Made by a program: the position numbers and the translations under genes
The notes under the pieces: model-generated
What the model saw: the letters and a program-made list of their open reading frames with translations, nothing else
Told to the model about the DNA's origin: nothing
The model's database searches: none
Part shown: positions 26,431 to 35,213 of the stretch, piece by piece
How the letters are laid out: each line of letters opens with the position of its first letter
How positions within the stretch are numbered: the first letter of the stretch is position 1
Assembly: GCF_004792295.1 (NCBI RefSeq)
Contig: NZ_SRRY01000002.1
Span: 765,524 to 829,523, forward strand
Direction of reading: 5' to 3'
DNA length: 64,000 nucleotides
Source of the DNA: Pseudoalteromonas sp. MEBiC 03607
GTDB lineage: Bacteria; Pseudomonadota; Gammaproteobacteria; Enterobacterales; Alteromonadaceae

Positions 26431-28062
26431 TTATACTTTGAAAACATGCACCTGCTGTTGTAAACGCGAAGCCAAAGAAGCCAATTCTTGGCTGGCTTGT
26501 GCATTTTGTTGTGAACTTTCGCTAACCAGTGAAATGCTGCTACTAAACTCATTAATATTACAACTTAGCTCGTTTGCAACAGTCGTTTGCTCATCTGTTG
26601 CGGTGGATACTTGGTTGTTCATATCGGCAATAAGTGCCATTTCTTGAGTGATTTCAGTGAGTAATTGTGATGAGCGCTCAGCGTACTCAACACTTTGTTT
26701 GGCACTGTCATCTGCATTACCCATGGCGGTGACTGCTTGCTGTGCCATTGCTTGTAGTTTAGTTATCATTTCATTGATATTAGCGGTCGCTTTTTGGGTG
26801 TTATGTGCAAGCTGTCTGACTTCATCAGCCACTACTGCAAAACCACGACCTGATTCTCCCGCACGAGCTGCTTCAATCGCCGCGTTAAGAGCTAATAAAT
26901 TAGTTTGTTCAGCGACTCCTTGGATCATCATCACAACTTGGTTTATATCAGTTGTTTGTGTATTTAACTCATTGATAAGTTGTGTATTTGCATTAACTAT
27001 TTGCGATAAGCGGTTTATTGCATCAATGTTTTCTTGCACCGATTGCTGGCCAAGTTTAGCTGTTTTATCTGTGTGGGTGGCTTTTTCTGAGGTTGAAAGC
27101 GCATTTGCGGCCACTTGCTCAATCGCGCTACTCATTTGCGTAATTGCGGTGGCAATCATTGCTGATTGGTGCTCTTGCTCTGTGGCAGTGCTTGCTACTT
27201 GATCACTAATTGAGTTCATTTGCTCTGCTGCTGAAGATAAGGTCAATGTTGCATTAGTTACATCATTTACTAGGTCGTGTATTCGCTTCATCATCGCGTT
27301 GAAATGAGTGGCTGCTTGAGCTATTTCATCGTTACCATAAGTTTCTGCTCTGAGCCGTAGGTCAGCACTTTTAGAGATAGAACCAATAGTTTTACTTAAT
27401 GATAACAGAGGGTTATGAATAGAGCGATAAATGACAAATGCAATAAATAATAAGATGATTATTAAAATACTGATGGATGCGCTCATGGCTATAGTGACTT
27501 GTTTAAAATCTTTTTCAGATGCAAGTTTAAACTTATTAGCTTCATTGATTTGAAGGTTTATCAACCCTTGATAGCTTTCGCTGAGTGGGTCAAACACATC
27601 GTAAAGATTTTTTACGAACACCTCGTTAGGCACTACTTTAAGTTGGTCACTTTTAACTTGGGTTAAAAACGCGCTGAGTTCGCTTTCTACCACAGCAAGG
27701 TTTTTTTCCACGATATTAACTAAGCGTTGCTCTTCATTGGTGAGCTTGGTGCCTAAATAGCTTTTCCATTTGTTGTCGGCAACACCCTTTGCGTTTTCAA
27801 CCGCAGCAAGAAAATCATTTTTTGAAATTTGCTCAGCACGGTATTTATGAAACAAATCGACAATGCTAACGGCATAATTGTCCGATACTGTTTTTATTTG
27901 CTCAAGCGGGATGACTCTATCGTCGTAAAGACTGTCGATGCCTTTTACCATGCTCGACATTATAGACATTGTAAAAATAGAGGTGATCACAAAAACTGTA
28001 ACCGGTAACAAAGCCAAGATGGCTAATCGCGTACGAACGGTGTAGTTATTTAACATGAGCAT
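26431..28062 (-). CDS. Methyl-accepting chemotaxis protein with four-helix-bundle sensor
   Basis: The 543-residue receptor has TM1 at about 13-34, a periplasmic helical domain (35-190; [18 protein letters not shown] is typical of 4HB_MCP), TM2 at about 193-213, HAMP (215-270), and a signalling domain with [19 protein letters not shown]. It lacks Cache domains, so a partner protein could supply ligand recognition. It is the first gene of a leftward group with a periplasmic binding protein and a DM13 protein. Two ATGs (28062 and 28056) are possible starts, and neither has a strong SD. Confidence 0.92.
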   Translation of the reverse strand: MLMLNNYTVRTRLAILALLPVTVFVITSIFTMSIMSSMVKGIDSLYDDRVIPLEQIKTVSDNYAVSIVDLFHKYRAEQISKNDFLAAVENAKGVADNKWKSYLGTKLTNEEQRLVNIVEKNLAVVESELSAFLTQVKSDQLKVVPNEVFVKNLYDVFDPLSESYQGLINLQINEANKFKLASEKDFKQVTIAMSASISILIIILLFIAFVIYRSIHNPLLSLSKTIGSISKSADLRLRAETYGNDEIAQAATHFNAMMKRIHDLVNDVTNATLTLSSAAEQMNSISDQVASTATEQEHQSAMIATAITQMSSAIEQVAANALSTSEKATHTDKTAKLGQQSVQENIDAINRLSQIVNANTQLINELNTQTTDINQVVMMIQGVAEQTNLLALNAAIEAARAGESGRGFAVVADEVRQLAHNTQKATANINEMITKLQAMAQQAVTAMGNADDSAKQSVEYAERSSQLLTEITQEMALIADMNNQVSTATDEQTTVANELSCNINEFSSSISLVSESSQQNAQASQELASLASRLQQQVHVFKV

Positions 28063-28176
28063 TAGAATGTTTGTAAGGACTTAGTATTAAAACTAATAGA
28101 GAATATTATTTAAGCAAGTTTTTGCAATAATTTGGGGTGTGTATTGCAAAAATTCGTTTCTATACGCGATTAGCTA

Positions 28177-29013
28177 TTAAGCTAAATTGCTTAAAAACTG
28201 TTTTCCTGCCGTAATACCCATTTCATATCCTGCTGATAACTTAGCGTAAGACTTTGTTGTTCGACCTACAGCAAAATCAGGAGGAGGAGCGATGATGTTA
28301 ACTTTACAGTCACTCGGTGGATTCATAACAAAGTCAATGCTTTGATTATAGTTTTCTGCTCGTAAGATGGATGCCTTAGCAAGCGCGGGTGTTTCTTTGT
28401 AAAGTCGTTTAACTAGCCAAGGTGCTTTCGATGGTTTTTTTCGATAGCCAATCGGCTGAGACAAAATAACTGTAATTTCCTTATTACCCATTTCGTAAGC
28501 TTTACGAATAGGAATAGAATCGGCTACACCACCATCTGTTAATTGCATACTGTTGATCTGTGGGTATTGGCGGTATGCAATTGGTAGTGCACATGAGGCT
28601 TTCAATTGCTCTTCAATAAGTTCAGCAGTTGCTTTTAAATACTCAGCGTTACCTGTTTTAATATTGGTTGCAACGATATAAAACTCACTCGCTTGTTTTT
28701 CGAAGGTGTCTAAATCAAGGCGAATATCTCGAATGGTTTCTTGCCATAGCCAGTCTAAATCAAACAGGTGACCGCCTTTTAAAAAGCGAACATAATTAAT
28801 GAACTCAGGTCGACACGAGTAATCTGTGATCACCGCATGGTTACGTTTATATTGAGCACATAAATAAGCTGCGATGTTGGTGGCTCCTGCTGAAACACCA
28901 TAGCATTGCTTGAAAGGTTGGTAGCTTTCTTTAATAAACGTATCAAGCACACCTGTGGCGAAAATACCGCGCATAGCGCCGCCTTCTACAACGAGTGCCT
29001 TGTTATTATTCAT
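28177..29013 (-). CDS. Patatin-like phospholipase (YjjU type)
   Basis: From ATG 29013 (preceded by AAGG) the protein is 278 residues. It has the oxyanion motif GGAMRG (11-16), the nucleophile elbow GVSAG with Ser41, and the catalytic Asp160 in TDGG: the Ser-Asp dyad of patatins. The family hydrolyses acyl esters of membrane lipids in the cytoplasm. The length and the opening KALVVEGGAMRGIFATGVLD match the E. coli YjjU group. An upstream extension of 15 residues (from 29058) is possible but has no clear ribosome site. It is followed by no obvious operon partner. Confidence 0.88.
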   Translation of the reverse strand: MNNNKALVVEGGAMRGIFATGVLDTFIKESYQPFKQCYGVSAGATNIAAYLCAQYKRNHAVITDYSCRPEFINYVRFLKGGHLFDLDWLWQETIRDIRLDLDTFEKQASEFYIVATNIKTGNAEYLKATAELIEEQLKASCALPIAYRQYPQINSMQLTDGGVADSIPIRKAYEMGNKEITVILSQPIGYRKKPSKAPWLVKRLYKETPALAKASILRAENYNQSIDFVMNPPSDCKVNIIAPPPDFAVGRTTKSYAKLSAGYEMGITAGKQFLSNLA

Positions 29014-29099
29014 TACTGCTACCTTGCTTATAACCGTGATTGCTACTAACCATAACAAACACGGTTACAAAATTAAATAGAGTTTTGACTCTAAGCGAG

Positions 29100-29552
29100 T
29101 TAAATAGCTTCAACCCAAAGTACACCGACTTGTTTTTCGGTGACTTTTACAGTGCTCCCAGCCGCAATGGGGGAGTGGCTTTTTAGTTGCCACTGAATGC
29201 CCGAATATTGGTGTGTGGTTAAACCTTGGTCATCAACATCTGCATTTACAACAAAGGTAAGTTCAGCAAAGTCACTGTGAACAGGCTGAGTCTCTGTTTT
29301 ATCTTGCATGCGTTTTAGGGGACGCCACAGCACGACCGCAAAACCAAGAGTAAACACAATATTACTCCAAAGTGCCGTGGTGTAAGTACTTGCAAGTAGC
29401 TCTATATTCATAAGTAAGCCACTGGCAAATAAAGATAAGCCTAAAAACAATAATACGTAGGTGCTCATACCCAGTACGGCAACCTCAACGATTAGCGCGA
29501 TAACACCTAAAATCATTAATGCTTCGGCTAAATGGGTATCTAAAAACGCCAT
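29100..29552 (-). CDS. NfeD-family membrane protein, YbbJ-like
   Basis: The 150-residue protein has three or four helices (about 8-88) and a C-terminal OB-fold-like beta domain (from about 105; KVTEKQVGVLWVEAI). This is the short NfeD class that partners SPFH proteins. It lies 8 bp after the QmcA-like gene, the order found for qmcA-ybbJ in E. coli. The pair probably organises membrane microdomains or assists membrane-protein quality control. The ATG follows AGGTGAAGCG. Confidence 0.88.
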   Translation of the reverse strand: MAFLDTHLAEALMILGVIALIVEVAVLGMSTYVLLFLGLSLFASGLLMNIELLASTYTTALWSNIVFTLGFAVVLWRPLKRMQDKTETQPVHSDFAELTFVVNADVDDQGLTTHQYSGIQWQLKSHSPIAAGSTVKVTEKQVGVLWVEAI

Positions 29553-29560
29553 CGCTTCAC

Positions 29561-30514
29561 CTAATTTTGTTGTTTCTTATTTAAAGAATTAATAATAGAC
29601 ATACCTTGAGCAACCAGCGAGCTTGCATCAGTGCCACTCTCAGGTAATAAAACTACTGATGATTCACGAGCTATCGCTTCTTTAGCGGCAATGGCTTTAG
29701 TCGCAAGGTCGAGTTGAATTGCTTTTTGACCTTGTTCAGTGTCAGCGGCTTCACCGACTTTACGAAGTGCATCGGCTTGTGCTTCTGCAACGGCGATAAT
29801 TGCTTTTGCTTCACCTTCAGCGCGTAAGATTTGCTCTGCTTTTTCAGCCTCTGCAGCAAGGACTTGTGCTTGCTTTTTACCCTCTGCCACATTGATAGCT
29901 GACTGACGGTCGCCTTCAGATTCTAAAATTTGTGCACGCTTTACACGCTCTGCTTTCATTTGTGCTTCCATGGCTTCCATTACAGAATTAGGCGGCACAA
30001 TGTCTTTAATCTCGTAACGTAAAACTTGAATACCCCATGGCTCAGAAGCCTGGTTAATAGCACTAACTATGTTGGTGTTTAACATGTCACGTTCTTCAAA
30101 GGTTTTATCTAGCTCCATTTTACCAAGCTCTGAACGCATGGTTGTTTGCGATAGCTGAGTAACGGCAAATACATAATCATCAACACCATAGGTTGCTTTA
30201 TAAGGATCAAGTACTCGGAAATACAGTACGCCATCGACGATAAGTGAGATATTATCTTTAGTGATAGCTGACTGAGAAGGCACATCTTGTGCTTGCTCTT
30301 TTAAACTTCGATCTGCTGCAATACGGTCGATAAATGGCACAATAAAGTTTAAGCCCGCTTCTTTGGTTGAATGATATTTACCAAATCGCTCTATAAGCCA
30401 AGCGCGGTTTTGTGGCACGAATTTAACGCTGCTTTTTAGTAGCACTAATACAAAAATAAGAATAAAGGTTTCGACATTCAAAAGTAAGTCGAGAATTTGT
30501 GATACTGGATCCAT
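29561..30514 (-). CDS. qmcA: SPFH/band 7 membrane protein, QmcA-like
   Basis: The 317-residue protein has one N-terminal helix (about 14-28), a band 7 domain (FVPQNRAWLIERFGKYHST, then RSLKEQAQDVPSQ, then VVDGVLYFRV-type strand), and a long Ala/Glu-rich coiled coil (about 190-265, with AEAEKAEQILRAEGEAKA). Length and motifs match E. coli QmcA (305 residues). It forms large oligomers at the inner membrane and is linked to FtsH-type quality control. AAGGAAAG precedes the start. The NfeD partner follows. Confidence 0.92.
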   Translation of the reverse strand: MDPVSQILDLLLNVETFILIFVLVLLKSSVKFVPQNRAWLIERFGKYHSTKEAGLNFIVPFIDRIAADRSLKEQAQDVPSQSAITKDNISLIVDGVLYFRVLDPYKATYGVDDYVFAVTQLSQTTMRSELGKMELDKTFEERDMLNTNIVSAINQASEPWGIQVLRYEIKDIVPPNSVMEAMEAQMKAERVKRAQILESEGDRQSAINVAEGKKQAQVLAAEAEKAEQILRAEGEAKAIIAVAEAQADALRKVGEAADTEQGQKAIQLDLATKAIAAKEAIARESSVVLLPESGTDASSLVAQGMSIINSLNKKQQN

Positions 30515-30867
30515 GTACTTTCCTTAGATACGGTTAATGTTTTTACCAAATATTGAGATTATCACTACAGGATAAGTGCTGCCATCATTTTGCAATATAA
30601 AAAATACAGTTAATAGATCCCATTTTTTAAAAAGAAGTATGTAAAGCTTTGGTAAATGAACGTTTTTTCATTACAGCAAAATGCCGGTGTTGGCCTGGAG
30701 TCACAAACGGGTAAAAGCAAAACATGGCACTATGAAAAACTCTGTCATCTGGGCCTATAACTAGATAAAAATTAGCGAGTAACACCACCTTATTGCATTA
30801 ATGAGGTGGTGTTTATGGTTTATGCTATTCATTACACATCTCTAGCTAAGCTCTTTTTGCTAATAGG
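30515..30867. other. Intergenic region, 353 bp, with a hairpin
   Basis: I find no credible gene here. A perfect 10-bp stem with 13-base loop lies at 30781-30813. On the minus strand it follows the GGDEF gene by about 55 bp and is succeeded by a T-containing stretch (CTAATTTTTAT), so it may be that gene's terminator. The rest presumably holds the qmcA promoter. Confidence 0.6.
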
Positions 30868-31785
30868 CTAGCAATCAATCCGTTTGTTAAGAGAGTGTTT
30901 TATTAGATACATGCTTTGATCAGCTTGAGCAACGACTTCTTCAGCACTTTTGGTATTACCATAAAACATGGTAACCCCAACACTAGCCGAACCATAATAC
31001 GTAACATGAGGGTGTCTAAATTCGACCTCTATTGCTGATTGGATCTTATGGGCAACTCTACGCGCATTATCTTTTGCATGTTGCTCTTCACGTCCAAGTC
31101 CTTCTAAAAGAATAACAAATTCATCTCCTCCTAGACGCGCTATACAGTCGTTATCACGCATAGTGGTTTTCATTCGCTTTGAAATTTCTATTAAGTAGTC
31201 GTCGCCAACATTATGGCCATACATATCATTTAGCTTTTTAAACTTATTGAGGTCGATAAAGATAACAGCGCCGTAAGTTTGCTTGCTTTTACTCAATTGT
31301 AGCGCGAGAGCAAGGCGAAGGAAGAAATAACGTCGGTTTAATAAATCGGTTAATGGGTCTGTGGAGGCATCGTATAGGAGTTGTTGTTCAAGTTCTTTTC
31401 GTTCGGTTATATCGGTTGAAATTCCCAGTATGCCAATGACTTTATTAGGATCCGAATCGGAAAAGATGGGGGATTTTACCTCCCAGAAAATACTTTTCTC
31501 TCCTTTTGATAAAGTAAGTTCAATTTCTTCACGAGTGCGCTCTCCACTAAGAACACGCGCATCGATGTTTAATAGTTTTTCTGCAGTACTTTGCGGAAAT
31601 AGATCCATATCGGTTTTAAAAAGCAGCTCTGATTCATTACATGCTAATAGGTTTAACGTTAATTTGTTTGCATAAACATATCGTGAGTAATCATCTTTGA
31701 TGTACACATACGCAGGTAAGTTGTCGAGCGCTAGCTTTAACTCGGCGGTATGAATTGGTAATTGAGTATCGTTATATTTGGCCAC
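30868..31785 (-). CDS. PAS-GGDEF diguanylate cyclase
   Basis: The 305-residue protein has an N-terminal PAS/PAC sensor (about 10-130; LPAYVYIKDDYSRYVYANK, GILGISTDITERKE) and a GGDEF domain with the intact active motif GGDEF at 219-223 (RLGGDEFVILLEG). It would make c-di-GMP from GTP in the cytoplasm. No RxxD inhibitory site is evident upstream of GGDEF. The start is GTG at 31785 after AGGGAC. PAS domains of this type often bind a small ligand or cofactor; none can be named here. It is probably monocistronic. Confidence 0.92.
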   Translation of the reverse strand: MAKYNDTQLPIHTAELKLALDNLPAYVYIKDDYSRYVYANKLTLNLLACNESELLFKTDMDLFPQSTAEKLLNIDARVLSGERTREEIELTLSKGEKSIFWEVKSPIFSDSDPNKVIGILGISTDITERKELEQQLLYDASTDPLTDLLNRRYFFLRLALALQLSKSKQTYGAVIFIDLNKFKKLNDMYGHNVGDDYLIEISKRMKTTMRDNDCIARLGGDEFVILLEGLGREEQHAKDNARRVAHKIQSAIEVEFRHPHVTYYGSASVGVTMFYGNTKSAEEVVAQADQSMYLIKHSLNKRIDC

Positions 31786-31935
31786 ACTATGTCCCTATAA
31801 AAACAGCCATACAGAGATATTGACCCAAAAAAAGCCGATGTACAAGAACGATTACAAATGTAAAAAGCGCCAAGTAAGTCCTTGGCATGCTTTAGTTTTA
31901 AGGTTGTTTTTTTTGGTCAGAAATAGGTGTGATTG

Positions 31936-32829
31936 TTATGGCTTGTCTTTAATAAGTTGTAGCGCTTGTCTGTTATTTTGTAACTTGAATAGAGCACAAA
32001 AAGCATACCCCGTTACGAACATAAATAAGCTGTAAGTTGCCCCTGGAATAGCAATTGTAGGGTTATTCATTAAAGTGCTGGCAATTAAAATCGCCAGTGT
32101 GCCATTTTGCAAGCCAACCTCTACGGCAATACTCATTTGTTGTTTGTTTGATAACCCCGACATTTTAGCAATTAAGAGTCCAAGTAATAAGGTACTCACG
32201 TTTAGTGTGAATGTTGCGATACCGCTACTGGCGAAGAAGCCAATCATTTGCTCTGAATTTTTATGAATTATTGCAATGACAATAACGATTAAAAAAATAC
32301 TAGAAAAACTGCGAGTAAGAGGCTCAAGTTTTTTACTTATGTGTGAGCGATAATGATTAAACAGCATTCCCAAACTCACTGGTAGTAGGGTGATGACTAA
32401 CATTTGCACAATTGTTTTTACGATAGGTAACTGGAATTCGTGTCCTGGAACGCTAAACATTTCCATTGCAAAATGCATAATTATTGGCAGCGTAAATGGC
32501 GATATAAAGGTTGCTATTGTTGTTAAACTAATTGAAAGGGCAACATCACCCTTAAATAAGTATGTGTATAAATTAGAGGTCACTCCTCCTGGACAACAGG
32601 CTACTAAAATCAAGCCTATCGCCAGCTCTGCTGGTAAGTTAAAACTTACAGCTAGTAGAAACGCCACACAAGGCAGTAATAACAGTTGGCAGCTTAGACC
32701 GATACTGAGCGCTTTGGGGCTGATAAACAAAGCCCCAAAGTCTTTCTTTTTAAGCCCTAAGCCCATGCCAAACATGATGATAAATAGTGCTAAAGGCAGC
32801 ACTACTTTAGTCATGATATCTACTTGCAT
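31936..32829 (-). CDS. BASS-family (bile acid:sodium symporter-type) transporter
   Basis: The 297-residue membrane protein has nine or ten helices. The conserved crossover motif CCPGGVTSNLYTYL (about 78-91) and a second VEVGLQNGTLA motif (about 227-237) mark the sodium-coupled BASS family. Members import organic acids such as bile acids, pyruvate or pantoate-like compounds with Na+. The ATG follows AAGGATTTCCT. It is the third gene of a tight leftward operon (9-bp gaps) with a class II aldolase and an Mpo1-like protein, so it probably imports an organic acid used by them. The substrate is inferred only in that broad sense. Confidence 0.9.
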   Translation of the reverse strand: MQVDIMTKVVLPLALFIIMFGMGLGLKKKDFGALFISPKALSIGLSCQLLLLPCVAFLLAVSFNLPAELAIGLILVACCPGGVTSNLYTYLFKGDVALSISLTTIATFISPFTLPIIMHFAMEMFSVPGHEFQLPIVKTIVQMLVITLLPVSLGMLFNHYRSHISKKLEPLTRSFSSIFLIVIVIAIIHKNSEQMIGFFASSGIATFTLNVSTLLLGLLIAKMSGLSNKQQMSIAVEVGLQNGTLAILIASTLMNNPTIAIPGATYSLFMFVTGYAFCALFKLQNNRQALQLIKDKP

Positions 32830-32838
32830 AGGAAATCC

Positions 32839-33588
32839 TTATTGATCATATCCGGGGCTCTTATTGTCCAATAAACGCAGTAACGCAGGCCATGCGATTG
32901 CACCACCTAGCCCTTTAGTTGCTATTTCTGTTTGTCCTTTAATCCCATCAATGATAGCGCTTGGCACTTGCACGAGTTGCTCGGTGTTTTGTGACGTACG
33001 GGTTTGCACAGCACACGCTGCTTCAAATACGTACATAAATAAAAATGCATCAGCAACAGTTTTACCTACTGTTAATAGGCCATGATTGCGCAGCATTAAA
33101 AAGTTGTTACTACCTAAATCATTAACTAATCGGTCTTGCTCAGCGGGGTTTAGCGCAATGCCTTCATAGTCGTGATAACTTAACCCTGAATGCACCACAA
33201 CAGCCTGTTGTGAAATTGGCAGTAAACCATCTTTATTAGCCGACACAGCTGTGCCATTTAGTGAATGAGTATGAATAACGCAATGGGCATCATTGCGCGC
33301 CATATGAATGCAACTGTGAATATTAAATCCCGCAGGGTTGACCGGGTATTCACTGTCGTGCAGCTTATTACATTGTTGGTCTACCTTGATAAGACTAGAT
33401 GCAGTGATTTCGTGAAACATCATGCCGTAAGGATTGATCAAAAATTCGTTTTCAGTGTCTGGTACACGCATAGAAATATGGGTAAAAATCAAATCATCCC
33501 AGCCATACAATGCAACCAATCGATATGCGGCAGCAAGCTCAACACGGGCTTGCCATTCTTGCTCTGATACTGTGTTTTTTATGGTCAT
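32839..33588 (-). CDS. Class II aldolase/adducin-family protein
   Basis: The 249-residue protein has the family zinc ligands HTHSLNG (His-x-His, about residues 103-105) and RNHGLL (His about 168), with the N-terminal signature LIFTHISMRVP and FLINPYG. Members are aldolases, epimerases or decarboxylases acting on hydroxy- or phospho-sugar compounds; many annotated ones are not characterised. The ATG follows AGGAAG. It sits between the Mpo1-like and BASS genes, with nine bases on either side. Metabolism of the compound imported by the BASS transporter is a reasonable inference. Confidence 0.88.
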   Translation of the reverse strand: MTIKNTVSEQEWQARVELAAAYRLVALYGWDDLIFTHISMRVPDTENEFLINPYGMMFHEITASSLIKVDQQCNKLHDSEYPVNPAGFNIHSCIHMARNDAHCVIHTHSLNGTAVSANKDGLLPISQQAVVVHSGLSYHDYEGIALNPAEQDRLVNDLGSNNFLMLRNHGLLTVGKTVADAFLFMYVFEAACAVQTRTSQNTEQLVQVPSAIIDGIKGQTEIATKGLGGAIAWPALLRLLDNKSPGYDQ

Positions 33589-33597
33589 GATAGCTTC

Positions 33598-33918
33598 CTA
33601 AAATGGCACTTTACGAATAATAATGTCTTTAAACATCACCCAATCGCCTATGAAGCTATAAAATGGGTGCGTAAAGGTCGCTGGGCGATTTTTCTCAAAA
33701 AAGAAATGCCCCACCCAAGCAAAGCCATAACCCACAAGTGGGCATAAAATTAGCCAGCTATATTGCTGTTGATAAATAGCGGCAAACAAAATTGCCAAAA
33801 CTAACCAACTGCCAAAGAAATGTAAGCGACGACAGACTTTATTTTTGTGTTCTTGTAAGTAGTAGGGGTAAAACTCTTTAAAGCTCGCGAACTCGCGTTT
33901 ACTTGCTACAGTGCCCAT
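33598..33918 (-). CDS. Mpo1-like (DUF962) membrane protein, possible 2-hydroxy-fatty-acid dioxygenase
   Basis: The 106-residue protein has FYPYYLQEHKNKVCRRLHFFG (key His24 and His33), two or three helices, and WVGHFFFEKNRPATFTHP (key His71 and His84). These His positions and the EKNRPA motif characterise the DUF962/Mpo1 family. The yeast member is an Fe(II) dioxygenase that shortens 2-hydroxy fatty acids by one carbon (alpha-oxidation). Bacterial members are mostly uncharacterised. It is the first gene of the leftward operon and is divergent from an AraC regulator. The ATG follows GGAGACAACAAT. Confidence 0.82.
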   Translation of the reverse strand: MGTVASKREFASFKEFYPYYLQEHKNKVCRRLHFFGSWLVLAILFAAIYQQQYSWLILCPLVGYGFAWVGHFFFEKNRPATFTHPFYSFIGDWVMFKDIIIRKVPF

Positions 33919-34015
33919 ATTGTTGTCTCCTTTGTTAATTACAGGTAAACAATAGGCTTTTATTTATTATTTTACTTGATAATATGGGTCATTAAATTGT
34001 TTTTGTAGGACAAGT

Positions 34016-34981
34016 ATGCGCACCCTATCAAGCTGGTGGCTTAGGGCTATGGCTGAGTCATTTAAGTGGCAAGGTTTGCCGATTAATGAGTTATTTGCAC
34101 AAGCTAATATTCCCTTAGCCGATTTGAGCAGTCAAACAGCACGGTATCCACAGGCTAATGTCAGTACACTTTGGAAACAAGCACAAGCTTTATTGCCCGA
34201 TACGCACTTGGGGTTGTATGTAGGCAGTAATATGAATGTACGTGCTATTCCTGTCGTTGGTATGGCCATCATTCAAGCAACACATTTGCTGAGTGCATTT
34301 CGACTGATTTTACGCTATCAAAAACTGATGGGAGATACCCATAATGTGTCGTTAATTGATCATGGTAACGAGTATGAGTTGCGATTTAACTTTAACGATG
34401 GTGAACGCGATATGTCCTTACTTAGCTATGAAGCGCCAATGGCATTTTGTTTAAAAATAGCGCGAACAGTAAAGGGAAAGGACTGGTGTCCAAGTCGAGT
34501 TTATTTACAACGTAAAGAGCCTAATGCCGAAATTAATGAACATTTTAACTGCCCAATTGAATATGGCGCTAAAACCCATAGCTTATTTTTTAGTGAATTA
34601 GTAGAAAGCCAGTCAGTTGTGTCAGGTCAAATTAAAATCACAACACAAACCAAAGTCACAGATATTTTGCGCATTTTACTGGAAGAGCATTTAACCCAAG
34701 GACAAGTTAGTTGCAGTGTAATGGCGCACGCACTAAATGTGAGCGAGAAAACGCTGCAAAGGCGCCTTGCAAAAGAAGGCACGACTTTTAGTCAAGAATT
34801 AACCAAACTTCGACAACAAAAAAGTACTTCGCTTATAAGCGAAACAGACTTATCACTAACAGAAATTGCTTTTTTGTGTGGCTATTCTGAGGTTAGTGCA
34901 TTTCATCATGCATTTAATCGCTGGTACGGCATGTCACCTAAAGCATATAAACAAAAAATAACAATAATCACCGAACCTTAG
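34016..34981 (+). CDS. AraC-family regulator of the OruR/arabinose-binding type
   Basis: The 321-residue protein has an N-terminal ligand domain (about 20-210) and a C-terminal AraC DNA-binding domain (about 225-315; LNVSEKTLQRRLAKEGTTF, then the second HTH ending FNRWYGMSPKAYK). It is divergent from the Mpo1-aldolase-BASS operon across a 97-bp gap, a common arrangement for a regulator and its target. AGGA precedes the ATG. Regulators with this N-terminal domain often control use of fatty acids, amino acids or steroids, which fits the neighbours. The inducer is not known. Confidence 0.88.
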   Translation: MRTLSSWWLRAMAESFKWQGLPINELFAQANIPLADLSSQTARYPQANVSTLWKQAQALLPDTHLGLYVGSNMNVRAIPVVGMAIIQATHLLSAFRLILRYQKLMGDTHNVSLIDHGNEYELRFNFNDGERDMSLLSYEAPMAFCLKIARTVKGKDWCPSRVYLQRKEPNAEINEHFNCPIEYGAKTHSLFFSELVESQSVVSGQIKITTQTKVTDILRILLEEHLTQGQVSCSVMAHALNVSEKTLQRRLAKEGTTFSQELTKLRQQKSTSLISETDLSLTEIAFLCGYSEVSAFHHAFNRWYGMSPKAYKQKITIITEP

Positions 34982-35213
34982 AGTCAAAGTATTTACGACA
35001 ATCAGCGTTAATTTAGTGAGACTTTTAGAGTAGGAGAGAAGCAGCGTGGAATCTGTTAATGGTGTGCTTGAGTTTGATAGTCATTTAACTTAAAACAATA
35101 ATAAAAGCTTAAATTGCAATTGCTTAACATTGACTTGTTATCTAAAATTGCAAATAAGACGCAAGGATGGCCTCTAACCTAAAAATCCACCATTAAAGTA
35201 TGAGGTTTGCCAC

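Noticed and set aside
33919..34015. Operator repeats in the AraC/Mpo1-like intergenic gap
   Set aside because: I looked for tandem repeats like those at 20853-20887, but found nothing convincing in this 97-bp gap.
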